A stretch of DNA of 64,000 nt from Bretschneidera sinensis (GCA_023935145.1 CM043697.1:52930001-52994000), one strand, 5' to 3'; positions 23,031 through 35,527 are shown, counted from the first letter of the stretch. The notes: generated by a model not told the origin, from the sequence alone. Numbers and translations are program-made.

Positions 23031-23224
23031 GGTACCCCCTTCCTTCAGTTTTCACTTTGCATTCTTGAGAGGTTTTAAGGGTTTTGGTTCATCTAGAGAT
23101 TCTGAGAGCGCTCGACATTTCTTAGGAGTTTTTTCACAAAAGTTTTCCTTCCTTCCTTCCTTGGTGAGTAATATCTGTTAGTAGTGAGTCTAGCGGAGCT
23201 CTGTCCAGGGAGCTGGGAGATGCA

Positions 23225-25060
23225 ATGGGTGTTTCTTCTAGTGAAGGAATTACTTCTCGTGAAGTGGCTTCTAGGGGTAGAGGTCGGGCCCTAGTTCCGT
23301 ACGCGAGAGAAAAAGAGGAAGGCCAACGGTCCGAATCATCAGAGGGAGATGAGGATCGGGCGCTCACATCTATTAGAGACAAGGCTCGGGACACAGAGAG
23401 AGAGGAATGGGTGTTCGAAGCAAACACCATTCCTAGCACTGTGGTGGGATCCAACCTTTTAAGGATGAAGGTTAAATACAGGATCCCCATGGATTTTAAT
23501 ATGAGGGTCCTCGAGGATGGGGAGAGGGCTTGCGATGTCCTGTCCAGCTGGCAACCGTATGAGTTGTGCCTCTACGAACATCAGCTTAAGGCAGGCTCAA
23601 GCTCCCTCTCCACCCGTTCCTCTGCTCAATACTTAGATATTTTGGTATTGCGTTAAGCCAGCTGGTGCCCAATTCGGTTCAGCTGATTCTGGCATTCATT
23701 GCTGTGTGCCAGAAGGTAGGGGGTGATGACCATTAACGTGTTCAAAGCCCATTTTCAACTAGCTCGGTTAGGTCACTCGGGCTGGGTCATCGTAAGTTCG
23801 AGGCGAGGGAAGAGTGTTCTAAAGGAGAAACCTTCCTCCATTAACGAATGGAAAGGGGGCTTCTTCTTTGTTCAGTCTGCTGAAAGTTTTGACGTCTCTC
23901 TCACTTGGGGCCTGGAGCATGTTGGCAAATGAAAAAGGCCGCACCTCTCCCCGCGTGAGGAGGAAACACTGAGGGCAATGCTGGCCGCGCCCTTGGAGAT
24001 TGATGTTCTTGGAGATAATGAGGAACTCCACAGGCGCGGCCTGTGTCCTCCCTGCCTTCCCCCGCGCCTCTTTCATGGTAGTCGCTGGCTCGTCGACTTA
24101 TAGGAATTTTCACTTACTTTCTCCCAAGTTTTTAATGCTTTTTTTTTGTGCAGACATGGAGATGGTGACGATGGCAAAGGAACTGGCTCGTGAGAAGAAG
24201 AGGGCAGCCGAAGCTAGCGGCTCTGGGCAGAAGAAGAGAGCCAAGGTTCCGGTCGTGGCCCCGATCCCGGTTGATAGCCCTCCAAGGCCTCCGATGGCCC
24301 CTACTCCTTCAGGGGCTCCCTTGCCTCGGAAAGGATCTGAGATGACCCCTCTCTTCACCATTCGGTGGGCTCTGAGGCTGGATGACTCGGTGTTTGCCAG
24401 CACCAAGGTCGCTCGAGAGCACCTAGTGCTAGGGATCCCCCCCATTATAGGGCGAAAATTTCGTCGAAACCTTTGGATTTGCTCTGCTCGGCGTCGGAGG
24501 TTGCTTCTTTTCAGGCCGGGTTTCTTCCTAGGATGTTTTCCCGGCGTGCCCTGGAGATAGCGGACCGCTTGGCCAAGACCGAGCTTAAGCTGAAGGAGTC
24601 TGAGGACATTGCCCATGACCTAACCATTTCCCTCGAGACATCGGAGAGGGAGAAGGCATAGGCAATTTTTGACAGGGACCATCACCATCGAACAGAAGAC
24701 GTCCTGAAGGAGGAGCCAGAGGAAGTTCAGCGTCGCTCTACGAAGAAGGAGGCTTCTTTGACGAAGAAAGGGGCAATTCAATACCTTGAAGGTTTCGATG
24801 AAGCTAAGATGAGGGTTATGCTTCTTTTCTCGGGGTTGGATTTCTCAAGCCTTGATCTGGCGACCGACTCCAAGGGCTCTGGTGCAAATTCTTCAAGAGG
24901 AGGAGAGGGTACAGCTGTTCAGGCCGGGGGTCCAGAGGGCCTAGGTGAAGCCCCACCTGCCCAAAGTGGTGATGTTGCGGAGGCGCGAGCTGGAGAGGAG
25001 AGCGAGGTTCAGTCCTTGGGTGACTGTGAGGCTCTCGAGGCCTCGATTGCTCCAAAATAG
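23225..25060 (+). pseudogene. Antisense ORF of the Tat element (PF04195-type 'putative gypsy transposon' protein), broken
   Basis: This frame runs opposite to pol, between pol and the 3' LTR, as do the extra antisense ORFs reported in some Tat elements. Coding blocks lie at 23225-23656 (basic/acidic N-terminus, then DFNMRVLEDGERACDVL and CLYEHQLKAG), 23723-23932 (INVFKAHFQLARLGHSGWV, KEWKGGFFFVQ-like), 23940-24080, and 24154-25060 (KKRAKVPVVAPIPV, then a coiled-coil-like KTELKLKESEDIAHDL and an acidic C-terminus). The CLYE..L.AG and GGFFFVQ motifs match the family named from gypsy elements. TTTTTTTTTGTGCAG at about 24140-24153 is a strong acceptor, and a GTAG after TTTCATG near 24075 could be the donor. 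Frameshifts and a stop near 24660 break it. The protein's function is unknown. A poly(A)-like ATGAATGAAGTAAAAG follows at about 25116. Confidence 0.65.
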
Positions 25061-25209
25061 TCTCCTGTTTGTATCCAAGGCCAATAGTGCCTCCCTTTTG
25101 TACACCTATTTTTCTATGAATGAAGTAAAAGAGTTTTAGAATTTCAAATTTTTATTGATTTTTGTGCTTTTACATTTTATTGATAAAATCTACTGAGGTT
25201 CTCCGCATT

Positions 25210-26100
25210 CTAGGTGCGGGGAACGGGCTTCCTTTCCATGTCCTCAAGCTCATAGGTGCCTATCCTGTAGATTCTTTGAACCCTGTAAGGACCTTCCCAA
25301 TTCGAGACCAGCTTTCCCATGTGTCGAGGGCGTGAGACTTCACTCTTCCGGAGGACGAGGTCATTAAGTTTGAAGTTTTTGGGCCGTACCCAGGAGTTAT
25401 AGTACCGAGCAGCCCTTTGCTGGTACGTTGCAAGGCGAATTTGAGCTTTGTCCTTGGCTTCTTCAACTAGGTCCAAGTTCATCTTTAACCCTTCTTCGTT
25501 GTTACTCGGCTCAAAGCGCTGTACGCCATGAAGAAGAGGGTTTCGCCTGTTGGCGTTTGGGTCGTTGTTCGATAAGCCTAAAGGATGTGGTAGAGCTGTT
25601 CTACCCACCGGTTATCTGCCTCGTTGAGTCTTCTTCTGATTCTTTGGAGGAGCGTCCTGTTGGTTACTTCAGCCTAGCCATTGGCTTGTGGGTACCCCAC
25701 AGAGGAGAACCGATGGTCGATGTGGAGGTCGTCGCAGAATGTCTTGAATCGGGAGCTGTCGAACTGCTTTCCATTGTCGGTGATCAGCACGCGAGGGGAC
25801 CCGAATCGGCATACTATCGACTTCTAGACAAAATTTCGGGTTTGGTGATCCGTGATACTTATCAATGGCTCAGTTTCGACCCATTTGGTGAAGTAGTCAA
25901 TGGCCACAATAAGGTGCTTCTTCTGCCCAACGGCCGATGGGAATGGGCCTAGGAGATCCATCCCCCACATGGCGAAGGGGAGGGAACTGGTGATGGAGAT
26001 GAGGGGGTTAGTAGGTCGATGCGATATCGGAGACCACCGCTGACAATTTTCACATTTCTTGACCAAATCTGTTGCGTTATCCGTAACCATGGGCCAATAG
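25210..26100 (-). pseudogene. Tat integrase
   Basis: The minus strand gives a zinc-binding-domain end (KKCENCQRWS), then the core start (WGMDLLGPFPSAVGQKKHL, IVAIDYFTKWVE), the conserved HRFSSVGYPQANG region, and the C-terminal part (ARYYNSWVRPKNFKLNDLV, GPYRVQRI). Integrase inserts the element cDNA into the genome. The core carries an in-frame TAG at 25674-25676 where the family has ANGQAE, and the blocks lie in different frames, so it is inactive. Confidence 0.8.
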
Positions 26101-26105
26101 TACCC

Positions 26106-26850
26106 CTAGCGGAGGACTTTGAAGGCTAAGGCCCAAGTTCCCAGATGGTTTCCGCATATCCCTTCGTGGACCTCCCGGAGAGCATAGTCGGACTTTCTGG
26201 ATCCGAGGCATCGTAGGTACAGTGTAGTTAGACCCCTTTTGTATAATTTTCCTTCTATAAGGGTGTAACATGAGGCATGGGAGATCAACTCCCTGGCTTG
26301 GTCCTTCGGTTCCGGTACAGTGCTGTCTTTCAGATACTTGAGGATCAGGTCCATCCACGAGGGTCCCTCTTCTACTGGCAAGACCGGGGCTTCATCTATA
26401 CTTGGGGCAGAGAGAATTTCTTGATATATAGCTCGACTAGGTACCAATTGTTGGGAGGAGGCCAAATTTGTAAGGGCATCTACCTTAGAGTTTTCAGTTT
26501 GGGGAATCTGGGTAATTCGAAATGTTTTGAATATGGTAGCTGACTCCTTCACTTTTCAGAGATATTGGGAGAGCTTCTCGCCCCTGGCCTCGAATTCTCC
26601 CTGCACCTGACTCACCACCAACTGAGAATCGTTGAATACCTCCAGTGTTTCTACGGCCAATGCCCTGGCTAACCTTAGTCCGGCCAAAAGGGCTTCATAT
26701 TCTGCTTCGTTATTGGAGGCCTTGAATCGAAACCTCAACGCATATTTAATAGTGAAACCTTCAGGGCTGCAGAGGATGAGTCCTGCCCCGCTCCCCTATG
26801 AATTTGATGACCCATCCACATGGAGACTCCATCCCAGAGGGGGATCACTA
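26106..26850 (-). pseudogene. Tat second (archaeal-type) RNase H and linker to integrase
   Basis: The minus strand reads RFKASNNEAEYEALLAGL, FNDSQLVVSQVQGEFEARGE (26556-26738), then after a stop near 26555 FRITQIPQTENSKVDALTNL (26450-26552) and the linker with HEGICGNHLGTWALA (about 26120-26160). The E and D residues of the RNase H fold are visible, and the ENSKVDAL aspartate fits the last catalytic position. This extra domain, downstream of the normal RT/RNase H, is a known hallmark of Tat elements. Confidence 0.8.
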
Positions 26851-27156
26851 TTTAGAGGTGCTTCAGGTTCATCCAAAATTATGGGCAAAGTCGTTTCCAC
26901 GATGAAGTCGGCCAGGGCCAGGGCCTTGATAGATTGTCTGGGTCGATAGCGGATATCAAAACTCCCCTAGCTCGACTGTCCATTTTACCATTCTTCCTGA
27001 AGCACTCGGATTGTGAAAAACCTGCCTCAAGGGTTGGTCCGTCAAAAGGATGATAGTATGTGCTTGAAAGTAAGGCTGGAGCTTTTGGACGGCTATTATC
27101 AGAGCGTAGGCCATTTTCTCTATAGGAGGATACCTCGTCTCGGCCTCATGGAGAAT

Positions 27157-28598
27157 TCAGCTGACGTAGTAGATAGGTTTTTGGATACCCCCCTCTTCTC
27201 GTACCAGAACAGAGGCCACAGTGCTTGGTCCGGCGGATAGGTAAAGGAAGAGTTCTTCGTCCGGGAGTGGCTTGGTCAAAAGGGGCGGCGAACTCAGGTA
27301 CTTCTTCAAGTCTTCAAACACCTCTTGGCAACTCTCGGACCAGGCGAAGTCCTTCGCCTTTTTGATAGCCTGAAAGAAAGGGAGGCACATTTCTACCGAT
27401 TTAGACACGAAACGTCTCAGGGCTGCGATTCGTCCAGTAAGTCGCTGGACTTCTTTCACTGACTTGGGGGGGCAATGTTGAGGATAGCCTCTATCTTCTC
27501 CATGTTGACCTCTATCCCTCTCTGAGTGACCATGAATCCCAAGAACTTGCCCCCGGTTACCCCAAAAGCACACTTAGACGGATTCAACCTCATATTATGC
27601 TTGCGCAAGACTCCGAAGGCCTCTTCCAGATCGGAGTGATGGTTTCGTGCCTCGAGGCTTTTGACCAGCATGTCGTCCACATAGACTTCCACAATCCTCC
27701 CGATCTGTTTTTTGAAAATTTTGTTCACTAACCTCTGGTAGGTTGCCCCAGCATCCTTTAGCCCGAAAGGCATTACCTTGTAGCAGTATAACCCTCTTTC
27801 GGTGACAAAGGCGGTATTTTTTTGGTCAGACTCATGCATTAAGATCTGATTATAACCAGAGTAGGCATCCATGAAAGAGAGAAGTTCATGCCCAGAGGTG
27901 GCATCCACCATTTGATCGATCCGGGGGAGAGGGAGGCTGTCTTTGGGGCAAGCTTTGTTTAAGTTGGTGAAATCAATGCAAATACGCCACTTTTCGCTGA
28001 CTTTCTTGACCATTACCACATTAGATACCCACTCAGGGTACCATGCCTCTCTGATGAAACCGGCTTCCAGCAGCTTGTTTACCTCGGCATTGATGGCCAC
28101 CTGACACTCGGGGGCAAATGACCTTTTCTTCTGAATAACTGGCTTGTATTTAGGGTCTATGTTCAGACAGTGCTCAATGGTTTTAGGGTTGACCCCTGGC
28201 ATATCTGATGCTGACCAGGCGAATAGATCTTGGTTCCTTCGGAGGAGGCGAAGGAGTTCTTCCCTGGCCTCCTTTGAGAGGTTTGCTCCTATTTGTATGG
28301 TTCGGGCGGGGTCTTCTCCTAGGAGCACAGTGGTTTGTTCTTCCGCGGGTCGGCCTTTGGGTGTCTTCATCTCGTCTCGCAGATCCTCCACTTCAAGTGG
28401 TATGGCCTCGGTCTTTTTCCCTTCTCTGAAAGCACTCAGGTAGCAAGACCGGGAGACTTTCTGATCCCCCTTTATTACCCCTACACCTTTGCTAGTGGGG
28501 AACTTGACCTTCAGGTGATAGGTGGAGACGACGGCTTTTAGTTTGTTGAGGGTGGGCCGTCCGATTATCATGTTGTAGGAGGAGGGTTGTTTTACCAC
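27157..28598 (-). pseudogene. Tat reverse transcriptase and first RNase H
   Basis: The RT block lies at 27456-28598 (minus): [67 protein letters not shown] and the catalytic [10 protein letters not shown] (near 27670-27690). The frame shifts in a run of seven G at about 27466-27472 and continues at 27157-27470 with [14 protein letters not shown] and the RNase H start (ELFLYLSAGPSTVASVLV). The [12 protein letters not shown] wording is typical of Tat RT. Apart from the frameshift the domain is well kept. Confidence 0.9.
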
Positions 28599-28970
28599 TA
28601 GAAAGTGGCCCGTACAATAGCTGTTCTCGGCACTGTCCCGGCGGTTACCGAGAGGACTATGCTTATTTCTGGGAATACTGGGGATCCACCGAAGCCGTAG
28701 AGGGGGGCAGAGGCAGGCTCTAGATGTCCCTCCTTCAGTTCCATGCGCTGGTAGGCATCATGAAACAGTATGTCAGCGGAGCTACCATTATCGATCAGGA
28801 CCCGCCGTATCTCGCAGTTGGCCACTAGGAGTGAGACTACTACAGCGTCATTATGAAGAGTCTGCACGTCCTCCAGGTCGTCTTCTATGAAGGAGATCAC
28901 CGGCTCCGTTTTTCTTTTCTTGTGGGGACCCCTGACTGAGGCCACGGCCCTGGCATATGCTTTGCCGCTC
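28598..28970 (-). pseudogene. Tat aspartic protease
   Basis: The minus strand reads FIEDDLEDVQTLHNDAVVVS, then [19 protein letters not shown] with the catalytic D-N-G-S triad variant used by Tat elements. A one-base loss near 28600 separates it from the RT frame, which continues with [18 protein letters not shown]. Confidence 0.8.
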
Positions 28971-28974
28971 TACC

Positions 28975-29340
28975 CCGAATAATCCCCTATGGTCGGTCCT
29001 CCGCAAATCGTTTTGATGATTTGGGTGGTTGTGGCTACTTCTGGCTTCTTCTGGCGGGGCCTCTCCTGCTCTGCTCTAGCGTCTCTTCTAGGATTCGGCC
29101 TTTCTTGCCAGGGCTGGTAAGGGCGTCTGTTATCTCTCCTTGGTGGTACGGGGGTTTCACACCTCGAGGCCCAGTGAACTCCTTCAAGTGCCCTCGGTTA
29201 ATGAGATTCTCAATCTGTTCCTTCAAGTCGTGGCACTCCTCAGTATCGTGGCCCTGGCTTTGGTGGAACCGGCACCACTTCTTGGGGTCTCCTCTAAGGG
29301 GCTTCTTGGGTGGCCACTGTAGGACAGACTTGTCTTGAAG
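28975..29340 (-). pseudogene. Tat gag C-terminus, truncated
   Basis: The minus strand reads KKWCRFHQSQGHDTEECHDL and RGHLKEFTG, a CCHC-like knuckle region in front of the protease. The rest of gag, the leader and the primer binding site are missing because chromovirus-like sequence begins at about 29341. Confidence 0.75.
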
Positions 29341-30580
29341 CCACGTGCAAAACAAGGTATGTAGTATGATTATTGATGGAGGTAGTTGTACTAACGTTGC
29401 TAGCACTACAATGGTTGAGAAATTAGGGCTGCCAACGATTAAACATCATCGGCCTTACAAGTTACAATGGCTCAATAATAGTGGTGAACTGAGGGTGAAC
29501 AAACAGGTGTTAGTTTCCTTTCGTATTGGAAAATATGAAGATGAAGTTTTGTGTGATGTAGTTCCGATGTAAGCTGGACACTTGTTACTAGGCCGGCCAT
29601 GGCAATTCGATTGGTGTGTTAAGCATGATGGCTTCACCAACAAATATTCGTTAGTAAGAAATCAAAGAACAATCACTCTAGTTCCTTTGACACCAAAGCA
29701 GGTTTATGAAGATCAAGTGATGTTACAAAAAGAGAGTGAGCAAACGAAAGAGAGTGAGAAAAAGAGAAGGAATGCAAACCAAAAAGAGAAAATGAGAGAG
29801 GTCAAAAAAATTGAGATATAAAATAAGAGAGCTGATTAGGCCATTGGGAGAAAAACAAATTTCTATGCAAGAACGAGTGAAATAAAAAGAGCGATGATTT
29901 TAAATCAGCCAATTATTGTACTTTTGTACAAAGAGGCGTTAAACACTAACTAATTTGACTCATCTTTGCCTAGTTCTATTGTTTCTCTTTTACAAGAGTT
30001 TGATGATATCTTTCCTGAGCAGATTCCACATAGCTCACCATGGCCAAGTCCCACGAGTGTAGGTCAAGTTCATAGTTTTCATAGACTTGCTAGTTTTTGC
30101 AAGAGGTTCATGAAAGACTTTACCAGTATTGCCGCACCGCTTAGCGAAGTCATCAAGAAGAATGTTGGATTCAAATGGGGAGACGAGCAAGAGAAGGGGT
30201 TCCAATTGATCGAAGAAAAATTAACTAATGCTCATTTTTAAGTCCTTGAGCACATCAATAACAATGCATACAAATTGGATTTACCAAGTGAGTACAATAT
30301 TAATACCACTTTCAATGTTTTCGATTTACGCCCTTTTGATGTAGGTGATGATTTAAGGACAAATCATTTTCAAGAGGAGAGGAATGATGAGGACACGACT
30401 AAAAAATGGGAGGCAGATCCTATTCAAATTCCAATTGGTCAAGTTACAAGGGCCCGAGCTAAACGGTTTATTCAAGTTCCAATTGGTCCAATTATAAGGG
30501 CCCGAGCTAAATGGTTCAAGAAAACTCTCAATTGGCTTATTCAACATATTTGGGCTAAGAACCATCTTTGGGGGCCCAAG
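29341..30580 (+). pseudogene. Chromovirus-like gag-pol remnant (protease, RT scraps, pol tail)
   Basis: The plus strand starts abruptly inside the protease (CSMIIDGGSCTNVASTTMVE, 29365 onwards), which runs to about 29820 with a TAA at 29570-29572 where relatives have a codon. It then jumps from the pre-RT linker (LLQEFDDIFPEQIP, about 29985-30030) to the end of RT (HSFHRLASFCKRFMKDF, 30070-30240), and again to the integrase end (AYKLDLPSEYNINTTFNVFD) and the RARAKRF tail (30385-30580). Two internal deletions thus removed most of RT, RNase H and integrase. Gag and the 5' LTR are gone too. Confidence 0.8.
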
Positions 30581-31400
30581 GTATACATGATCCACAAGGA
30601 TGGGTTTCCATGATCCAAGGGAACTTCCACTTTGGAATTTCAGGAGGACCCGACAACCAGAATTAAAATGATCATATCTTCTTGCTCGCAACTCCAAATG
30701 GGCTGAAACTTGTTAGGATGGAAAGATGACATCTTGAACTTCAATTTAGACCTAAGAAAGTTTCAAAAAGGATATTGTTTGGGCCTGGTATGATAGACCG
30801 AAATCCAATAGGCTGTTGCATCCGAATCTACGTTGGGCTTGCATCTTTTCTTAATTGTTTCCTTCTAAATTTAATTGTTGCATTATAAGGCTTGCATGCC
30901 AAGTTAAGTACTTTCCTTATTTGAATTTTAGGTTACCAAAATTCTATTTAGGTTTATTTCCTATTTCGTAGTTTCCTATTCCTACCAGAATTCTGTTTAG
31001 GTTTATTTCTTATTTTTTAATTTTCATTTTTCTATTTGGTTATGAATTCTCATGTATTTAAGTAGTCATTGGCTTTTGGAATAAGACAATTCAGATTTGA
31101 TTCATACTTTCGGAGAGAAATTTCTCTTTGGTTCTTTTAGAACTTCTGAACTTATCGGAGTTTCCGTGGCGTTCATCTTCGACTTATCAATCAATCCTTC
31201 CATAATTGATTGTGGTGTCTTCATTATACCAAGGTTCTTGCTTCGATATAAGCAACGGGTCGCGGTCTCAGTCTTCATTATACCAAGGTTTTTGCTTCAA
31301 TATAAGCGACGGGTCGCCGTCTCACATAAATCTGCTTCTAGACGATCTTGGAGGTCTTCTTGATCCATAAATTTCTTAGTTCTTGGCGTGGATCATATCA
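30581..31400 (+). mobile_element. 3' LTR of chromovirus-like element, copy 3 (about 820 bp)
   Basis: It follows the pol tail and the TTTGGGGGCCCAAGG purine-rich border, starts near TATACATGATCCAC and ends GTGGATCATATCA, after which Tat LTR sequence starts at 31401. It matches the LTR at 4586-5407 throughout. The inverted shared module lies at about 30634-30846. Confidence 0.85.
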
Positions 31401-31897
31401 AGGAGGGGAGGGGGAGACCTCCGAAGGCGCTCCGATACTTAAGTTAGCAAATATTTAGGGGAGGAGTCGTGGGTTCGAGAGAGGAACCGAGGACTTTTAG
31501 AAAATCAAGTGAAGTGTGTGTGTCAATCTGAATCTCTATCTGGTGTGAAGTCCATACCTTGGCCCATTTATAGTCATCTGCCAGTGGGGAGGGTATGATT
31601 ACAAGCTCAGGAGAGGGGGCGCCGTAGGGCGGCCGTAGAGTGGCTGCAGGGCTAGAGGTTGCGGGGTGGCCAGCGGCGGTAGGGGAGGTCCAGGTGGGGG
31701 CCTACCAGGCCATCCCTCGCGGGCTTGAGGATTTTTGCTGGGCCAGGGAAGTTTATCGGGCTAGTTGGGTTGGATTACCTTGCCGGGCCCAAACGTATTT
31801 GGGCCGTAGGTTTTAATCGGGTTTGGAGCTTATTTGGGCCGGACCACGTCTGTTGGGATTGGGGTCTGTTTGGACCGTAGTATTTTGGGCCGTATCA
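31401..31897 (-). mobile_element. 5' LTR of the Tat element, truncated (497 bp)
   Basis: It matches 20253-20829 apart from lacking the roughly 80-bp internal duplication. The inner 136 bp that should follow (equivalent to 20117-20252) are missing, replaced by the chromovirus-like element that ends at 31400. Confidence 0.85.
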
Positions 31898-31902
31898 CAC
31901 CC

Positions 31903-33520
31903 TTAGGTGGTGAAGTAACCAAACCTATTTTGACTGTGGTAGCGTGTACACTATTATAGATATACATTTTGACAGGATAACTCAATCAGAGGTCATCTCC
32001 TACGGACATATGTCATTTATTGTAAGGCTCAAGGCATAGAAATCACTTTCCAACTATGCCCCAACTTCAAAAATAAAAAACAAATAACTCACCAGTGTCT
32101 AAATAAAGAGACTCAAATCTTCAAAAAGACAGATATACACGATGATACTGATAAAGAGGCGTACAAGTAAAAACTAAAGAAAACTCTATGTATAAGCAAA
32201 AAACACACGATGAAGAAAGAAAATTATCCCAATTTTCTACTCCTCTTAAATATCCATTCATCTCGATATAATTCTCTTTCTATTCTTCTTTAAAAGTACT
32301 ACCTGACTTTAGTATCGGAGGATCCTTCCCTGACCATAATACTCTGGAAGACTTCTTTTGTAAGTATCTGAATACTTTAAATTTGAAGGAAACATTCCAC
32401 TTCAAAGTTCTTCCATCCATGCCAACTTCAAGTAACACCTCAGTGAAGGCCATCATAGACAGGAACCTTCATCATCTTTTTTTGGTATCAGCACTAAGCT
32501 TCTAAATTTGAGCCTTTGAGGACACAATTAATCAAATCCAAGTATTTGGATGCAAATTGGGTATATTGAGGATTCTAATTTACTAGAGGAGGACTTTCCT
32601 AAATTGTTTAGTTTCTAAGAGAAGTACTAAATTTTGCAAAGCATAAAAAAAAATTTATGTTGAGCTAGAGCATTACAAAATATTCTTATTAAATTTATCG
32701 AAGCTGAGTAGTTATTTAGGTATAGAATTCTTATCATAAGGTTTTAGAACAACCTGTGATAATTTCTAAAATCGTTAGAATGTTGTTGAACAGTGATTAT
32801 CCATTTGTAACACTGTCACTCAACTAGTAATTGAACATCTAAACTACTAAAATACCGTTATATAGTAAGTCCCATCCTATCGGACGGATGATATGAATTT
32901 CGATCCACAAGATCCAATCAAGAATTTCTTGCCAAACAGATCCCCCGTTTCACCCTATCTAAGAATAGATGGGTTTCCAATCTTGAAGTTTGGGGGTCAG
33001 GCTGACACCATGTGGATTGTCATTGGGAAAAAGAGGCCATAGCTTTCTGGGTTGCACCATGTGAGGAGAGCGTATATATTTTCCCTTATTCTCTTCTCTT
33101 TTATAGTCCAAACATCTTTTTCATGTGTCCTGTCTTTGGGTCTAATAATAACACTACTTATCATAGCAAAATAAAAGTATGCAGATCCTTTCTTTATCTT
33201 TTTATCTCTCTTTTTTCATTTAACCCACATGCATTTTCAGATCTCAGCACCTTCTTTATTAGCTTTTCTTTTTCTTTCATCATAAATATACCACTACCAT
33301 AATCTCACCCATATGCCACCCGACCATTAACCATAAATGAAAAAAAGGATAAATTGTAATTTATTCCTTGTAGTTTATAAGGTCATACCAAGTTCAACCA
33401 CGATTGTTTAAAATATATCAATTGCGTTAGTGCCGACATTTTTATGAACGAATTCGTGCTAATAAGACTGACAGTCTGACATGAGAAAAATTTGATGCTT
33501 AAAATTTTGAATATATAAAT
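31903..33520. other. Intergenic, no gene seen
   Basis: AT-rich sequence. A 96-codon frame at 33012-33302 is Phe/Ser-rich with no recognisable motif and is not called. Confidence 0.55.
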
Positions 33521-34005
33521 TAGGGATGGATTTAAACCGAGTTGAGTTGAATCGAGTATGAGTTGAGAGGAGTTCGAGCTCGGTTTGTGAGTAAAAAACT
33601 TATTCGAGCTAAGAAAATTGAACTCGAACTCATCTCGTAAAGTGAAATTCAAATTCAAGTTCGGCTCACTAGTCAACTCGAATTAGAGCTCAAGTCAAGC
33701 TTTTCGAAATAAAATAATATATATGTTTTTCGAAATAAAATAAATTTGATATTTATATTTTTAAAATAAAATAAATAAATATATATGTTTTTAATAATAT
33801 ATATTAAATATATATAATAAATATAATATTTATTTAATTTATTAATTAAATCGAGTTGCTTCGCGAGCCTAACGAGCTGAGTTTGATTGCTCGAGTTCAG
33901 CTCGATAAGCTAACCAAGCAAAAATCACAGCTCGAACTAGATTTAATCGAATTTTAAGTCAAACCTCTCAAACGAGCCGAGTTACTTGACTCAGTTTCAT
34001 TCCTA
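33521..34005. mobile_element. hAT-like MITE, about 485 bp
   Basis: The ends TAGGGATGGATTTAAACCG (33521) and GACTCAGTTTCATTCCTA (34005) form an imperfect terminal inverted repeat of the TAGGGATG type common in plant hAT MITEs. The flanking 8-mers ATATAAAT and ATATAATC differ at two positions, in line with an aged 8-bp duplication. The interior has many GAGTTCGAGCTCGG / CTCGAACT motifs in inverted orientation, so much of it could fold. There is no transposase. Confidence 0.6.
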
Positions 34006-35527
34006 ATATAATCCAATTTCAAGAAAATCAACAAAATGATAAGTTCATCAAGATTTGATTATGTTCAAGTTTTTTTTTATTGTTGCTCTATATATGAATA
34101 ATTGGACCGTTCAAAATATAAAAAGATAATTAAATATTTTTTTCATTAACTTAAATGTGTGATTAACATGTCTCAAATCGTTCATATTTGACACTAATAA
34201 GACACAATATACTCAGGTTAATTTTAGAATAGAGTTATGCCATGTTAGAAGTTTCACTATAATCAGCCTCCCAAATCTCTCGTTACAATATGTGCTCAGT
34301 ACGTAAAAAGTATTTATAAACAACTTAACACGTCCTAGGATTTTTGTCATGCCGTAAAACTACGGCTATTTATAGACCCACTCAAACTGTCAAGCAAAAA
34401 AACAAACTCAAAATGTGTAGAGTTGTTAAAATTCTCATGGCGCAGCCCTTTACTCCTGTTCACTCACAGAAAAACGAAACTTCCGTAATCATCAGGGGTC
34501 TATAAATTTAGACCCCTGAAATTTGCTTTAATTCTAATAAAATATCCTATTTGCTATGTCTAAGTCTTATTATGACGACGTAAACTTAATTGGGTAACGA
34601 TCCAACTACAAAGGTCTAAAGTCTAAACCATAATTATTGAATTGGATATGACCTAAAATTGGGAAAATTATAATTAACCCGAATAAAATTATGGAATCAA
34701 GATCGATCAGTGCTCAGCTGGTTAAGATTATTATACCAAGTGAAATAAAGTGGGGACCAGTTAGTCGACCCCACAAGAAACCCTCCATGTCCTGGTTACA
34801 TGAATGTGGTGAAAATAAGTAGCACAGGTTTCAATCTGAAACTCTCATGTTCTCTCACCGACCATCCTCTGCTGCACACGAAATTTTTGTATGCGTGACG
34901 TCTAAAATTCATTTTTGTATGGTAATCGAAATTTGATTGATAATTATTAAAAAAATTATTAGTGATGATTATATATATTTAATTAATGTTATTAATAAAA
35001 TTTTTAGAATTTATCAATGAAATTTTAACTTCGATGTAAAAATGAATTTTATACTCGATACAGATAAAAATTTCTCATTCTACCCATAATACTTTGTATT
35101 ATATTATTATTTGTGTTAATATAGGTTTTCATGTTCCCTTTTTCTTTATCTCCAAAATTAATAATTCTTAACTAGATTGAGTATAAAATCAAAATTTTAG
35201 ATTTATATGAAATTTGATTGATAATTTCGAAAATTTTTATTAATAACATTATTTTTTGAGTGTCTTATATAAATATTATCAATGAAATTCCGTAAAATTA
35301 TTAATGAAGTTTCAGAAATGTCTAAATAATTGATTTTAGATTTGATCTAATCAATTTTTTATTTTATTTAGCTAACCGTGAACTAATTTATATATATGAT
35401 CGATAATTTTAAATTTTTTACTCGTAACATTATTTTTTGAATCACACTTATACTGACATTATCAATAAAATGTTTAAAGTTACTAATAAAATTTCAAACG
35501 AATTTAAAATATTGATTTAGATTTGAT

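Larger units (their letters stand above)
20117..31897 (-). mobile_element. Tat-lineage Ty3/gypsy retrotransposon (interrupted), with 5-bp duplication CACCC
   Basis: The outer ends are TGTTGATGCC (20117) and GGCCGTATCA (31897) on the plus strand, each flanked by CACCC (20112-20116 and 31898-31902). The whole 11.8-kb block therefore entered as one insertion. Reading on the minus strand the order is: truncated 5' LTR, foreign chromovirus-like fragment, gag C-terminus, protease, RT/RNase H, second RNase H, integrase, a long 3' region with antisense gene and 89-bp repeats, PPT, 3' LTR. The protease motif LIDNGSSADILF and the extra RNase H (ASNNEAEYEALLAGL) identify the Tat lineage. Several frameshifts and stops make it non-autonomous now. 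Confidence 0.9.

Noticed and set aside
25428..25952. 174-codon plus-strand frame
   Set aside because: Antisense shadow of the Tat integrase coding region.
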